From the IMG/VR virus record IMGVR_UViG_3300018424_003600, positions 1 through 64,000 of that record: a DNA stretch of 64,000 bases; one strand, given 5' to 3'. The first letter of the stretch is position 1, and every line of letters starts with the position of its first letter. Positions 8,302 through 16,016 of the stretch are shown here, in pieces. Origin of the DNA: a virus. The position numbers were made by a program, and so were the translations under genes. The notes under the pieces are model-generated. The model ran no database searches. It had not been told where the DNA came from and worked only from the letters and a program-made list of their open reading frames with translations.

Positions 8302-9178
8302 CTAAAACTCCTTTGTCTAAATAATTGTGGAAGCTAAGTCTGTTAGTGATACCTCCACGATTGTAATCGTTCCAAATTCCATTACCTAATCCAAAAAGGA
8401 CAGTAGAACTTGGTTCAGTATTTGTAAGATTACAAAATTTTATTTGTGTATCTTTATACTTGTTTACTATATAATCTGGTTCAAAATTTTTAATTAATTC
8501 TAAACCTAGTATTGCACCTAGTCTATTTTGATAGTTTGCTTTTTCATAAACAAATAATGTATCGTCATCATCTTTTCGTGTTAAACGCATACCAATTCGT
8601 GCGTGTGCAACAGGAAACATTTTACTCAAACTAAAAGTTATATCAGTAATACACTTATGAGTAAAATCAAATTCAAGTCCTGAACTAATTGTATAATATG
8701 CACAGTCTATTAGTACAGGAATACCTAATGCATCACAATTATGTAATATAAAATCCATTTGTTCATGTTTGTTTCCTGTGTCAGCAAAAGGATAACTTAT
8801 AATTACTGCATCGTTTTTATCAAGTTTAGTATCCTCAATATATGCCCAATCTAAATTGCTGTTTCGCCATGCAAGCTGATGGTACAAATATTCCGATTTA
8901 AAAATTCTAAACCGTCTGTTTAAATTTTTTAAATAAAATTTATCAAATGCTTCACTTGTGCCGTGCGAATAAACAGCATATTTGAATTCGTCTAGTCCTT
9001 TAAATGTATTAGGATGACGTTTAATCCATTCTAAATATTCTTTACAAAAAGTTCTGTTAATATCAACATCACCAAAGTTTTCTAAACTTATAGTTTTTAT
9101 AACATCTAGTACTGTGCTATCGTTTACAGCAGTAGAGTGTCCAAAAGGCAAATGTTTTTTATCATAAGTATAGCTCAT
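8279..9178 (-). CDS. PLP-dependent aminotransferase-fold protein
   Basis: 299 aa, shorter than typical fold-type I aminotransferases (about 370-420). Visible marks are SHGTSEAFDKF near residue 71 (phosphate-binding region), VIISYPFADTGN near 126, the Asp that contacts the PLP ring in IPVLIDCAYY (Asp158), and the Schiff-base lysine in FSLSKMF (Lys186) followed by the ARIG motif. ATG at 9178 is chosen because it overlaps the TGA of the upstream gene (ATGA); a GTG four codons earlier also exists. It is followed by the amidinotransferase with a 23-bp overlap, which suggests the amine it makes is the acceptor for amidination. The short C-terminal part may mean a reduced small domain. Confidence 0.75.
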   Translation of the reverse strand: MSYTYDKKHLPFGHSTAVNDSTVLDVIKTISLENFGDVDINRTFCKEYLEWIKRHPNTFKGLDEFKYAVYSHGTSEAFDKFYLKNLNRRFRIFKSEYLYHQLAWRNSNLDWAYIEDTKLDKNDAVIISYPFADTGNKHEQMDFILHNCDALGIPVLIDCAYYTISSGLEFDFTHKCITDITFSLSKMFPVAHARIGMRLTRKDDDDTLFVYEKANYQNRLGAILGLELIKNFEPDYIVNKYKDTQIKFCNLTNTEPSSTVLFGLGNGIWNDYNRGGITNRLSFHNYLDKGVLDGSTIEQ

Positions 9179-9696
9179 TCGTCTAACCACGTAATTTGCA
9201 TTACTACAAAATCTGTAAAACCAAAGTTACCAACACCGTGCCAAGCGTATGCACTCCAAGAATATGTGTCTCCTACACTCCATTTAGTATGTGTATCATT
9301 TTTTATTTGTAGTACTTGTCCGGGTTCCCAGTCTGTGAGCATTACAATAGTTCTATTGATATTTTCTGATTGTACTTCTGTAATGTTGTTATAACGCACA
9401 AAAGTAGAATAGCTATCATAATGCATCCAAAGATTGTAACCAGGGGTAAGTTTTAAAAAGTTATAATGATGTTTTTTATCTTTGAAAGGTTCTATGTAAG
9501 AAGTTAATGTATCATCTAGTGTTGGAGAGAACGCCATAAAATGTTTAGAACATTCTTTTGGCATGTTAAGATTACGATAGTGCGATTCTAAGTTTAATTT
9601 TTTTACCGTAGCAAAATTTTCCCAAACATCATCTGCAGGGACTTCGTCTATCATATATGTCTCTTGCCAGTCAAAGACTGAATAATCTATACTCAT
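9175..9696 (-). CDS. 2OG-Fe(II) oxygenase-like double-stranded beta-helix protein (Arg missing)
   Basis: 173 aa. A metal-binding HxD (His92, Asp94) in LWMHYDSYS and a distal His153 in WHGVGNFG make the facial triad of non-haem Fe(II) oxygenases of the aspartyl/asparaginyl hydroxylase type. The 2-oxoglutarate-binding Arg normally about ten residues after the distal His is not seen (the stretch reads NFGFTDFVVMQ), so the cosubstrate may be bound differently or the protein may be inactive. WEPGQVLQI and SVGDTYSW match the core strands shared with the other four members of this set. It lies between the glycosyltransferase-like gene and the aminotransferase-like gene, with 0-4 bp spacing. Substrate unknown. 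Confidence 0.65.
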   Translation of the reverse strand: MSIDYSVFDWQETYMIDEVPADDVWENFATVKKLNLESHYRNLNMPKECSKHFMAFSPTLDDTLTSYIEPFKDKKHHYNFLKLTPGYNLWMHYDSYSTFVRYNNITEVQSENINRTIVMLTDWEPGQVLQIKNDTHTKWSVGDTYSWSAYAWHGVGNFGFTDFVVMQITWLDE

Positions 9697-10938
9697 TTAT
9701 AACTCTAAATTTTTTATTTGCTGCTTATTATATATCAGCAACGATTGCATGTCTTGCTGGATCCTGGCTAGTTCTTCATTGCTATATGCTGCAATAGTAT
9801 CTATAACATCAAAAATTTTATACATACGTTTTGTATGATCAAATTCATCATCATAGGATTCGTCCCAATAATTACCAAAAGTTTTGAAGCCCATATCTTT
9901 TGCAGTTTGCAGAGACTTTGGCGGTCCAACAATTACAAAAGGCATATGGTTAAAAATTGCAGATAAAGTTTTATCGCTTATGTAACTAGTAATATCTAAA
10001 AAACTTGATTCATTTACAATACTACAGAATGCATCAGAATATATTGTGTTTGGCATATCTGGCACATTATCAAATTCTGGTAACTTAAATCTATCTAAAA
10101 TGTTGCCTTCTAATACTGTAGGATTTTTAACATTAACATCTAACGACAAAGGAACTGTTTCATTTAATTTTTTAAAACCATTCAGTAGCTTGTTATTAGG
10201 TTCGAACCAAATATTTCTTTTAAAGTTTTCTTGTGTAGATTTATAACTCCAACTAATTTTAGAGTTATAATTTTTAAGATATGCTGCTATGATATGTCTA
10301 TAAGGTTCATATCTCCAATTTGAATTAACAAACGTATATTTTATTTTTTGTTTTTGTACAACAGATTTATCAATATTTTGTTTTATGTACTGCTGTAAAA
10401 ATAAATCTTTCCATGCAAACTTTAAATTTTTATATCTCAAAAATGCTTTTGAAACACCGTGTTCAGAAGTATAAACTGTTACGTTATTTAAATTGTTGTT
10501 ATTAACAAAATCTTGTATACTATCTAATTGTCCGCAGCGTGGATTATTAAAAATTCCTGCGTTTATGCCATTATCATTATTAAGTTGCAAAAAGTTTTGT
10601 TTTGCCCTTCTTGAATGATATACTCTATCACTATCGTATTTCATTAGATTTTCAGTTAAAAAAATGTGCAAACCTTGTTTGTTTAAAAAATCAACTGTTG
10701 AGCTATCGTATTTTAGAGTGTTGAATTGCACTGACTCAAACGTATTGTTAAACATCATATAAGGAACATTTATATTTCCTAATAACTCTATATAATTTTT
10801 AAAGTCTTGTATCTTAGGAGAATAGAAATGTTCTTCGCCGCTATCGTAATCAGCTAATAACACACGACTACAGTCTTCCAATATTAAACATGAGGTTCCA
10901 TTGAAATTTTCTAATAAAATTATTCTATCAGATTTCAT
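9697..10938 (-). CDS. glycosyltransferase-like protein with KTFG-x-Y-x-DESYDD motif
   Basis: 413 aa. The C-terminal third has ISDKTLSAIFNHMPFVIVG, then LQTAKDMGFKTFGNYWDESY (about residues 318-360), shared closely with the 418-aa protein at 27110. That arrangement (S-x-K, PFV, KTFG, DESYDD) resembles the nucleotide-sugar-binding half of GT-B type or exostosin/fucosyltransferase-like enzymes. I cannot name the family with certainty. The N-terminal half is Asn-rich and divergent. ATG at 10938 is preferred over a TTG two codons upstream; it overlaps the preceding gene by 11 bp. No signal peptide or membrane segment is visible, so it is probably cytoplasmic. Confidence 0.5.
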   Translation of the reverse strand: MKSDRIILLENFNGTSCLILEDCSRVLLADYDSGEEHFYSPKIQDFKNYIELLGNINVPYMMFNNTFESVQFNTLKYDSSTVDFLNKQGLHIFLTENLMKYDSDRVYHSRRAKQNFLQLNNDNGINAGIFNNPRCGQLDSIQDFVNNNNLNNVTVYTSEHGVSKAFLRYKNLKFAWKDLFLQQYIKQNIDKSVVQKQKIKYTFVNSNWRYEPYRHIIAAYLKNYNSKISWSYKSTQENFKRNIWFEPNNKLLNGFKKLNETVPLSLDVNVKNPTVLEGNILDRFKLPEFDNVPDMPNTIYSDAFCSIVNESSFLDITSYISDKTLSAIFNHMPFVIVGPPKSLQTAKDMGFKTFGNYWDESYDDEFDHTKRMYKIFDVIDTIAAYSNEELARIQQDMQSLLIYNKQQIKNLEL

Positions 10939-11428
10939 TAACAATGCCTGTAACTTGTAAAGTATATCTATTGTGCATACCTAAATTTATAGCACTGTGA
11001 GGTGTTTCACCTTGCCAAGATTTAACGTTGCCCGATTTCCAATTTGTAAAACAGTCGTTGTTTACAACTAGCATATGCCCTGGTACACTATCTTCTAAAA
11101 ATATGACGTAGCGTTTTATGTTGTTTAAATCTGTAACATTATATTTTTTAGAATAAAATCCATATTTGTCTTGATGTACTGGAAGATAGTTACCAGGAAC
11201 TAATCGATGTATTGCAATGCCAATATGTTTAAGATTAGGAAAATAAGATTTAACTGTTTCTGTAAATTCATTGGTATACGACAATTGATATACATCAATT
11301 GTTAATTTTTCTAAATCGTGTCCACTGTTTTTCCAATGTTCAACTTGATTAGGATCTTTGAAATGTTCAGTAGTATAGTTGAGTTTTTTATAGAAATCAT
11401 TCCAAAAAGGTTCAATATGCACAGTCAT
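10928..11428 (-). CDS. 2OG-Fe(II) oxygenase-like protein with complete triad
   Basis: 166 aa. The HxD is HQD (His85, Asp87) in YLPVHQDKYG, the distal His is His144 in ETPHSAINLG, and Arg154 in NRYTLQVTG is where 2-oxoglutarate is bound. This makes it one of the two most complete of the five related proteins here. Family members hydroxylate or otherwise oxidise amino acid side chains, sugars or small molecules. It is the first gene of the reverse run 11428-4967 and starts only 38 bp from the divergent gene at 11467, whose product has the same fold. No clear ribosome binding site is seen. Confidence 0.7.
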   Translation of the reverse strand: MTVHIEPFWNDFYKKLNYTTEHFKDPNQVEHWKNSGHDLEKLTIDVYQLSYTNEFTETVKSYFPNLKHIGIAIHRLVPGNYLPVHQDKYGFYSKKYNVTDLNNIKRYVIFLEDSVPGHMLVVNNDCFTNWKSGNVKSWQGETPHSAINLGMHNRYTLQVTGIVNEI

Positions 11429-11432
11429 AACG

Positions 11433-11462
11433 TATTTATAACCCTACTTTATATCATAAATA
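11433..11462. promoter_or_regulatory. divergent pair of late-promoter-like boxes forming an inverted repeat
   Basis: On the - strand TATAAATA lies at 11440-11433 and on the + strand CATAAATA at 11455-11462; the arms TATTTAT and ATAAATA are perfect 7-bp inverted repeats. Both boxes point outward at the divergent starts (11428 and 11467) but sit only 4-5 bp from them, so any transcript would be leaderless. An operator role is equally possible. Confidence 0.35.
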
Positions 11463-11466
11463 TGTT

Positions 11467-12150
11467 ATGATTGAAAGAATTTCACTTGTTGTTTCAAACA
11501 AATTAATGGATGAAGCACGTAACTCCTTACCCAATATTGATTTTAAATTAAGTTTAAATCAACCTACTGGTGATTTCTTTTACGATCCTTGGGAAATTAA
11601 AGACGAATTTAAAAATACTGTTTGGGAAGAAATTATTGATAGTTTGCCTAGCGATCGAGGCGAAGCTAGAATTATAAAACTAGACATTAAAACGTGTTAT
11701 GCTATGCATTCTGACATTGATGATAGATGGCATTTGGCATTACAAAAAGGTGAAAGCTATCTAGTAGACTTAGACAAAAAAGACATGCACCAAACACTGC
11801 CAGGTATTTGGTATATTATGGATGCCGGAAGACTACATAGTGCAGTAAATTTTGGAGATGCTAGTAGATATCAATTGGTTGTTAGAAAACTACTGAATAA
11901 AAATACACTAACTGCTCCAGTAGGAGTAAATTTATCTATTAACAATCCTCCTGAAAATTATAGATATGTTGTAGATCAATTTATTAGTCCAAAGTTAAAT
12001 TACTGGAACAAAAATAATAAATTATCAAATTTCAAACAAAATAACGACAAATCAATTTCTTTTATGTTAGAAAAAGATTCAATATCTGAATTAGAAAAAG
12101 CAGTAGACAAACTTAACTTAGACACAAGAGTAATTTATGACTCCATTTAA
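11467..12150 (+). CDS. 2OG-Fe(II) oxygenase-like protein with C-terminal extension
   Basis: 227 aa. The oxygenase core has HSD (His81, Asp83) in YAMHSDIDDRWH, the distal His124 in GRLHSAVNFG and Arg134 in SRYQLVVRK, so the metal triad and the 2OG-binding Arg are all present. About 85 extra residues after the core, rich in Asn and Lys, form an extension the others lack (it ends in SISELEKAVDKLNLDTR). It is the first gene of a three-gene forward run (11467-13232). Its end overlaps the small kinase-like gene by 14 bp. Substrate unknown. Confidence 0.65.
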   Translation: MIERISLVVSNKLMDEARNSLPNIDFKLSLNQPTGDFFYDPWEIKDEFKNTVWEEIIDSLPSDRGEARIIKLDIKTCYAMHSDIDDRWHLALQKGESYLVDLDKKDMHQTLPGIWYIMDAGRLHSAVNFGDASRYQLVVRKLLNKNTLTAPVGVNLSINNPPENYRYVVDQFISPKLNYWNKNNKLSNFKQNNDKSISFMLEKDSISELEKAVDKLNLDTRVIYDSI

Positions 12151-12691
12151 AAAATATATAGATGGCAACTTATGTCAAGCAACACCTATATATGACGGGC
12201 TTTATGACGATGACACATTTGTAATGAAATTTAAAGATTCGTTTTGGTTTAACCAAGAAATAAGAGGCATAGGATTAATATCTCACAAATGGTATGCTCC
12301 TGAGATTACTTCTGTTAACTCTTTAGAAAAAGAAATTAAATTTAAGTGGTATGATACTAATCTAAATCATTTATTTCATTTTAACAAAAATTTACCAAAT
12401 GACTGGAGAGAACAAATTAAGTATATTCTACAAGACTTAAAGGATGCAGGATTATATAAACTTAATATATATCCACATACTTTTTTTGTAAAAAACGATA
12501 AAATTTGTATAATGGATTTACATGCCTGTCTATGTCACGATGACGAAATAAAACAAGATGCTATTGGAGATGTTATAAACGACAAAAATAGATTTCAATT
12601 TGAAAACGGCATTTTAAATATCAAAGATACATATGAATATACAATAAAACAAAACATAGGAAACTGGCCTGGGAATTTTTTAAATGGTTAA
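12137..12691 (+). CDS. small protein-kinase-like protein, degenerate catalytic loop
   Basis: 184 aa. The C-terminal half has DWREQIKYILQDLKDAGLYK, then LNIYPHTFFVKNDKICIMDL (residues 109-128), which follows the pattern of kinase or phosphotransferase lobes: a helix, a catalytic-loop-like N-x-x-x-H-x-F segment (Asn110, His114) and a DFG-like Asp127 in IMDL. The glycine-rich loop is not recognisable and the N-lobe is short, so activity is doubtful. It is related in this segment to the 230-aa protein at 14072. It overlaps both neighbours (14 and 8 bp) and lies between two oxygenase-like genes. Possible roles are phosphorylation of a small molecule or a substrate-presenting pseudokinase; both are inference. 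Confidence 0.5.
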   Translation: MTPFKKYIDGNLCQATPIYDGLYDDDTFVMKFKDSFWFNQEIRGIGLISHKWYAPEITSVNSLEKEIKFKWYDTNLNHLFHFNKNLPNDWREQIKYILQDLKDAGLYKLNIYPHTFFVKNDKICIMDLHACLCHDDEIKQDAIGDVINDKNRFQFENGILNIKDTYEYTIKQNIGNWPGNFLNG

Positions 12692-13232
12692 ATTTATAGG
12701 AAACTGTAATAACATAATAGACTGGAATGCAGTTATTGAATGTGTAAACAATTCTACACCTGCGTACATAGGTCCAAGACACGATGTAGGACATCATGTA
12801 GAAGGTGTTCAGGAAGTTGCAGCACCGTTGCGTGATGCAGGTTATAAATTTAAAGCAGAAGGCGGTAATGCTAGTTGGGAAATGCATTTTCCGGGCGAAC
12901 AATTCCCCAAAGAAATAGTTACAACATTTATGGATTTTGTCGGAATGAAATCGTATATAAATTGTTGGATTAGTAAAGTATTACCAGGCGATGTTGCACC
13001 GTGGCATTGGGATATTACAGATGACGAAAAAACGTTAGATGCTAGTGGAGATCTTAAAAGATTTCATTGTCATATAGATATTCCTAGACCTGGACATATT
13101 TTTATTTTAGACGATACTTGTTTATATAATGAAGCACAAGGAAATGTATATCAATGGCCAGATAGAAAAAGCTGGCATGCTGGTGCAAATGCAGGACTAA
13201 CTCCAAAGTATCTTTTTAATATATGGGGTTAA
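12684..13232 (+). CDS. 2OG-Fe(II) oxygenase-like protein
   Basis: 182 aa. The metal triad is HWD (His108, Asp110) in VAPWHWDITDD and the distal His165 in KSWHAGANAG. The 2OG-binding position appears to be Lys175 (TPKYLFNIWG) instead of Arg. The core strands RFHCHIDIPRPGHIF and EAQGNVYQWPD are clear. It is the third gene of the forward run, starts within the stop region of the kinase-like gene (8-bp overlap), and overlaps the convergent 271-aa oxygenase-like gene by 4 bp. The Lys replacement suggests a shifted cosubstrate or a different reaction. Substrate unknown. Confidence 0.65.
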   Translation: MVKFIGNCNNIIDWNAVIECVNNSTPAYIGPRHDVGHHVEGVQEVAAPLRDAGYKFKAEGGNASWEMHFPGEQFPKEIVTTFMDFVGMKSYINCWISKVLPGDVAPWHWDITDDEKTLDASGDLKRFHCHIDIPRPGHIFILDDTCLYNEAQGNVYQWPDRKSWHAGANAGLTPKYLFNIWG

Positions 13233-14044
13233 TAAAATTCTAAAGTATTTATACCAAGTACTTTTCTAAACTCTGGTGTAAACTTACAATCAACTCGCAT
13301 ACCGTATTCAATTTCTTTAGATTCTTCACCTCCATGCCAATCTTGGTCATTCCAAAAACCTGCATGACAATTTAGATAGTGCTTGTTTTGTGTTTCTGGA
13401 TCCCATATATAAAATCCTCTTTTTGTACGATAGCGTATGTGTATAAATTCGTTGTTGTGCGGACTATATTGTTTATCGTCCATGACGCCATTGTTTGCAT
13501 CTAAATCTCTGTGTTCAAATGCTCTTCCGTTATGATCACAATGAAAAAATATCACACGTCCTATTTGATCAATAACACCTTCTGTAACTAAATTTTCTAC
13601 CCATTTAACTGCTCCTGGAAAATATGAGCTTTCTTCTGTTTTTTGACGTTCGGCATTGCGTTCGTTCCAATCGCCTTCATTCCATAAAAAATAATATATG
13701 TAAGGATCGTTAGCATCTAGAGTAGCTTTTAAATAACGTGTAAAAATATTTCGTTGTTTATAGTCACCAAAATTAGTAGGTAATATTTTATTGCCTTCTA
13801 TCTTAATAGGATTATCGTCTGGTAATGCTTGATATTCTTCCCATGCCTTGTATATAGGCTTCCAATTAATAGTGTAACTACAATCTTTCCAATCAAACCC
13901 GGGTGCCATCCACGTGCCTTCTTTTGCATAATCTCGTGCTAGTGCAAATCCTCGACATATTTCAGGATGCAAATTTTTGAATCCTTCTATGTCTAAGTAA
14001 GGATCTAAGTTAATATACGGTTTTCCGCCAATTCCTCTTATCAT
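13229..14044 (-). CDS. 2OG-Fe(II) oxygenase-like protein, long form
   Basis: 271 aa. HRD (His178, Asp180) in AFEHRDLDANNG, the distal His237 in QDWHGGEES and Arg250 in YGMRVDCKF give a full 2OG/Fe(II) site. About 160 residues precede the core, with an aromatic-rich region (YIYYFLWNEGDWNERN) not seen in the other members. It is a single reverse gene between two forward runs: the stop overlaps the convergent gene by 4 bp, and the start lies 27 bp from the divergent gene at 14072. No own promoter is obvious within that gap. Substrate unknown. Confidence 0.65.
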   Translation of the reverse strand: MIRGIGGKPYINLDPYLDIEGFKNLHPEICRGFALARDYAKEGTWMAPGFDWKDCSYTINWKPIYKAWEEYQALPDDNPIKIEGNKILPTNFGDYKQRNIFTRYLKATLDANDPYIYYFLWNEGDWNERNAERQKTEESSYFPGAVKWVENLVTEGVIDQIGRVIFFHCDHNGRAFEHRDLDANNGVMDDKQYSPHNNEFIHIRYRTKRGFYIWDPETQNKHYLNCHAGFWNDQDWHGGEESKEIEYGMRVDCKFTPEFRKVLGINTLEFY

Positions 14045-14047
14045 ATA

Positions 14048-14068
14048 ACTACTTATGCGGTAAGTAGT
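14048..14068. repeat. 7-bp inverted repeat between divergent genes
   Basis: ACTACTT (14048-14054) and AAGTAGT (14062-14068) are perfect inverted repeats around a 7-base spacer. They occupy almost the whole 27-bp gap between divergent start codons at 14044 and 14072. This could be an operator or an mRNA hairpin that controls the forward start, which lacks a clear ribosome binding site. Confidence 0.4.
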
Positions 14069-14071
14069 AGT

Positions 14072-14764
14072 ATGAATACTAAGTTTGAGTATTATTTTAA
14101 CGACATACCCGGAACTGGACTCTGTAGAAACAATTTAATTTATACAAGTCTTGTTGATTCTAATTTGACTACATTTGTACAATGGTATTATAATGACGGA
14201 GAATACCATAAAGGACAAAATCAAGTAGTTGATCCTAGTCTAATGCAAGAAAAATTTGATAGAGAAGTAAAATACTTAACTCTAATGACTGAAAATTTTC
14301 CCGAGCTTGTTCCTAAAATAAAAGAGATTGATACTACAAACCGTAAAATTTATTTAGAAATTGACGGAAAAGATTTTTGGAATCGTGCAGGTTGCTTAAC
14401 AGAAAATTATGATAATGTGTTACCGGACTGGCAAGATCAAATGATCGAAATAATTAATGCACATAAAAGTTTAGGCCTTCACAAATATTCAATGCATCCT
14501 TCAAGTTATTTTGTAATAGATGGAAAACTAAAAAGTATTAATTACTTTTTTACATACCATAACACCGAACCTAACTTTAGTATTGCAGATGTAGAAAGTC
14601 ACATATACAGTACACGTCAAGATAAAATGCGAGAGCATTTAGAAACTTTAGGTATTGAGTGGAATACTCCGCAGACATTCGAAACTATGGATAAATTATG
14701 CTGGAATAGTTTTAGAAATAATTATCCTATAGAGTTTATAGAAAGAGTTTTACAAAAAATATGA
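14072..14764 (+). CDS. kinase-like protein, probably catalytically degenerate
   Basis: 230 aa. The segment LGLHKYSMHPSSYFVIDGK (about residues 135-152) has the spacing of a kinase catalytic loop followed by strands leading to the metal-binding loop, but the position of the DFG-like Asp reads INYFF (Asn157). A glutamate in KFDREVKYLTLM (Glu65) could be the helix C residue. It shares the loop pattern with the 184-aa protein at 12137. It opens the forward run 14072-18178 and overlaps the PP-loop gene by ATGA, so the two proteins are probably made together. Function unknown; the lack of key acidic residues argues for a pseudokinase or a distant phosphotransferase. Confidence 0.5.
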   Translation: MNTKFEYYFNDIPGTGLCRNNLIYTSLVDSNLTTFVQWYYNDGEYHKGQNQVVDPSLMQEKFDREVKYLTLMTENFPELVPKIKEIDTTNRKIYLEIDGKDFWNRAGCLTENYDNVLPDWQDQMIEIINAHKSLGLHKYSMHPSSYFVIDGKLKSINYFFTYHNTEPNFSIADVESHIYSTRQDKMREHLETLGIEWNTPQTFETMDKLCWNSFRNNYPIEFIERVLQKI

Positions 14765-15441
14765 ATTTATACTTAAATCCAAAATGGCAGAGAATTGGAA
14801 TTAGTCTTAGTGGAGGAGCAGATAGTGCTTTATTAGCATACCTTATCTTAAAACAAACTAATGCCGAAATATTTTTTACTACACAAATACGTATGTGGAA
14901 GTCGAGACCTTGGCAAGGATATATTGCAAGACAAGTAGTACGTTGGTTTAAATTTAATTTTCCGCACACAATACATCACATTGAAGGATTTATTCCTCCA
15001 GAAATGGAAGAACCGCATACTACAAATATAAAAGACGAATACGGTAAAATTAAACCTGGTAATAGAATTATACTTAGGGCGCATAATGAATATATTGCAC
15101 ACGAACACAAATTAGATGCTTGGTTTGCAGGAGTAAATAAAAATCCAGACATAGAAATACCCGGAGCATTATCTGAAAGAGACGAAGGTACGTTACCTGT
15201 ACATATGGAACATATGGGAGTTGACATTTATCATCCTTTCGTGTATACTAGTAAAGACTGGATTATAAAACAGTACTATGAAAATAAAATAGAAGATTTA
15301 TTAAATTTAACTCGAAGTTGCGAAGGCGAGTTTGAAGGATTAGATTATACTACATGGACTCCGGGTAAAAATGTACCCACTTGCGGAGAATGTTTTTGGT
15401 GTAAAGAAAGAGAATGGGCTATTAACAAATGTCAAGATTAA
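14761..15441 (+). CDS. PP-loop ATPase, QueC/ExsB-like
   Basis: 226 aa, close to QueC length. The PP-loop SGGADS (residues 17-22) binds ATP and adenylates a carboxylate or carbonyl. A QueC-like zinc site is visible at the end: Cys187, then Cys208, Cys211 and Cys214 in TCGECFWCKERE. QueC converts 7-carboxy-7-deazaguanine to preQ0, but none of the radical SAM proteins in the window looks like QueE and no QueD is present. It may act on another acid, as an amide- or nitrile-forming step, or complement host genes. It is coupled to the kinase-like gene by ATGA and overlaps the SGNH gene by 13 bp. Confidence 0.75.
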   Translation: MNLYLNPKWQRIGISLSGGADSALLAYLILKQTNAEIFFTTQIRMWKSRPWQGYIARQVVRWFKFNFPHTIHHIEGFIPPEMEEPHTTNIKDEYGKIKPGNRIILRAHNEYIAHEHKLDAWFAGVNKNPDIEIPGALSERDEGTLPVHMEHMGVDIYHPFVYTSKDWIIKQYYENKIEDLLNLTRSCEGEFEGLDYTTWTPGKNVPTCGECFWCKEREWAINKCQD

Positions 15442-16016
15442 TTACCTTTGGTTGTTCTTACACTTGGGGAGCCGGGTTACCTGGAGATGGTCTTTTTCCA
15501 AGCAAATTATCATGGCCAGTTTTAGTAGCTGAAGAATTAAACTTAGAGTTAATAAACAAAGGAGAACCTTCTGCTAGTAACACAGAAATATTATATGAGA
15601 TTTTAACATTTGATTATAAACCAACAGATATTATTGTAATTATGTGGACACATACACATAGAGATTTAATTTTTAGTAAATGGGGTGCTAGATTTAAGTC
15701 ATTAAGAAAAAGATTTAATGCTTCAAAAAAAGATAAATCTTGGCAAAAAATGATGAACAAAACAGATTATAATACAAAAAGTTGGTTGTGTATTCATCAT
15801 GCAGATCTTTTTTTAAGATCAAAAAATTTAAAATATTTACACTATCCATTTTCTATACACGAGTTGTCTAAATGCACAATTAAAGGATTAGAAATTTCAA
15901 ATTTTTGCAAAGATGGTATGGTTTTGTTAGACAAAGGGACAGATAATTTACATCCTGGTATACGATCTCATAAAGCTACTAGTAAGAATATAGTTAAGGT
16001 ATTAAATGAAAAATAA
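15429..16016 (+). CDS. SGNH/GDSL-type hydrolase-like protein
   Basis: 195 aa. Block I reads TFGCSYTWGAG (Ser10), a variant GCSYT form of GDS found in phage and bacterial SGNH-like proteins. The late D-x-x-H is DNLH (Asp172, His175) in TDNLHPGIRSHK, where block V is expected. The middle, with IIVIMWTHTHRDL, fits the third strand of the fold. It may be a carbohydrate esterase or acyltransferase; the substrate is unknown. It overlaps its neighbours by 13 and 11 bp within the forward run, placed before two radical SAM genes. Confidence 0.6.
   Translation: MSRLITFGCSYTWGAGLPGDGLFPSKLSWPVLVAEELNLELINKGEPSASNTEILYEILTFDYKPTDIIVIMWTHTHRDLIFSKWGARFKSLRKRFNASKKDKSWQKMMNKTDYNTKSWLCIHHADLFLRSKNLKYLHYPFSIHELSKCTIKGLEISNFCKDGMVLLDKGTDNLHPGIRSHKATSKNIVKVLNEK

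Noticed and set aside
9178-9190. Longer GTG start for the aminotransferase-fold gene
   Set aside because: The ATG at 9178 overlaps the upstream TGA as at many other junctions here, and the family-like sequence begins after it.
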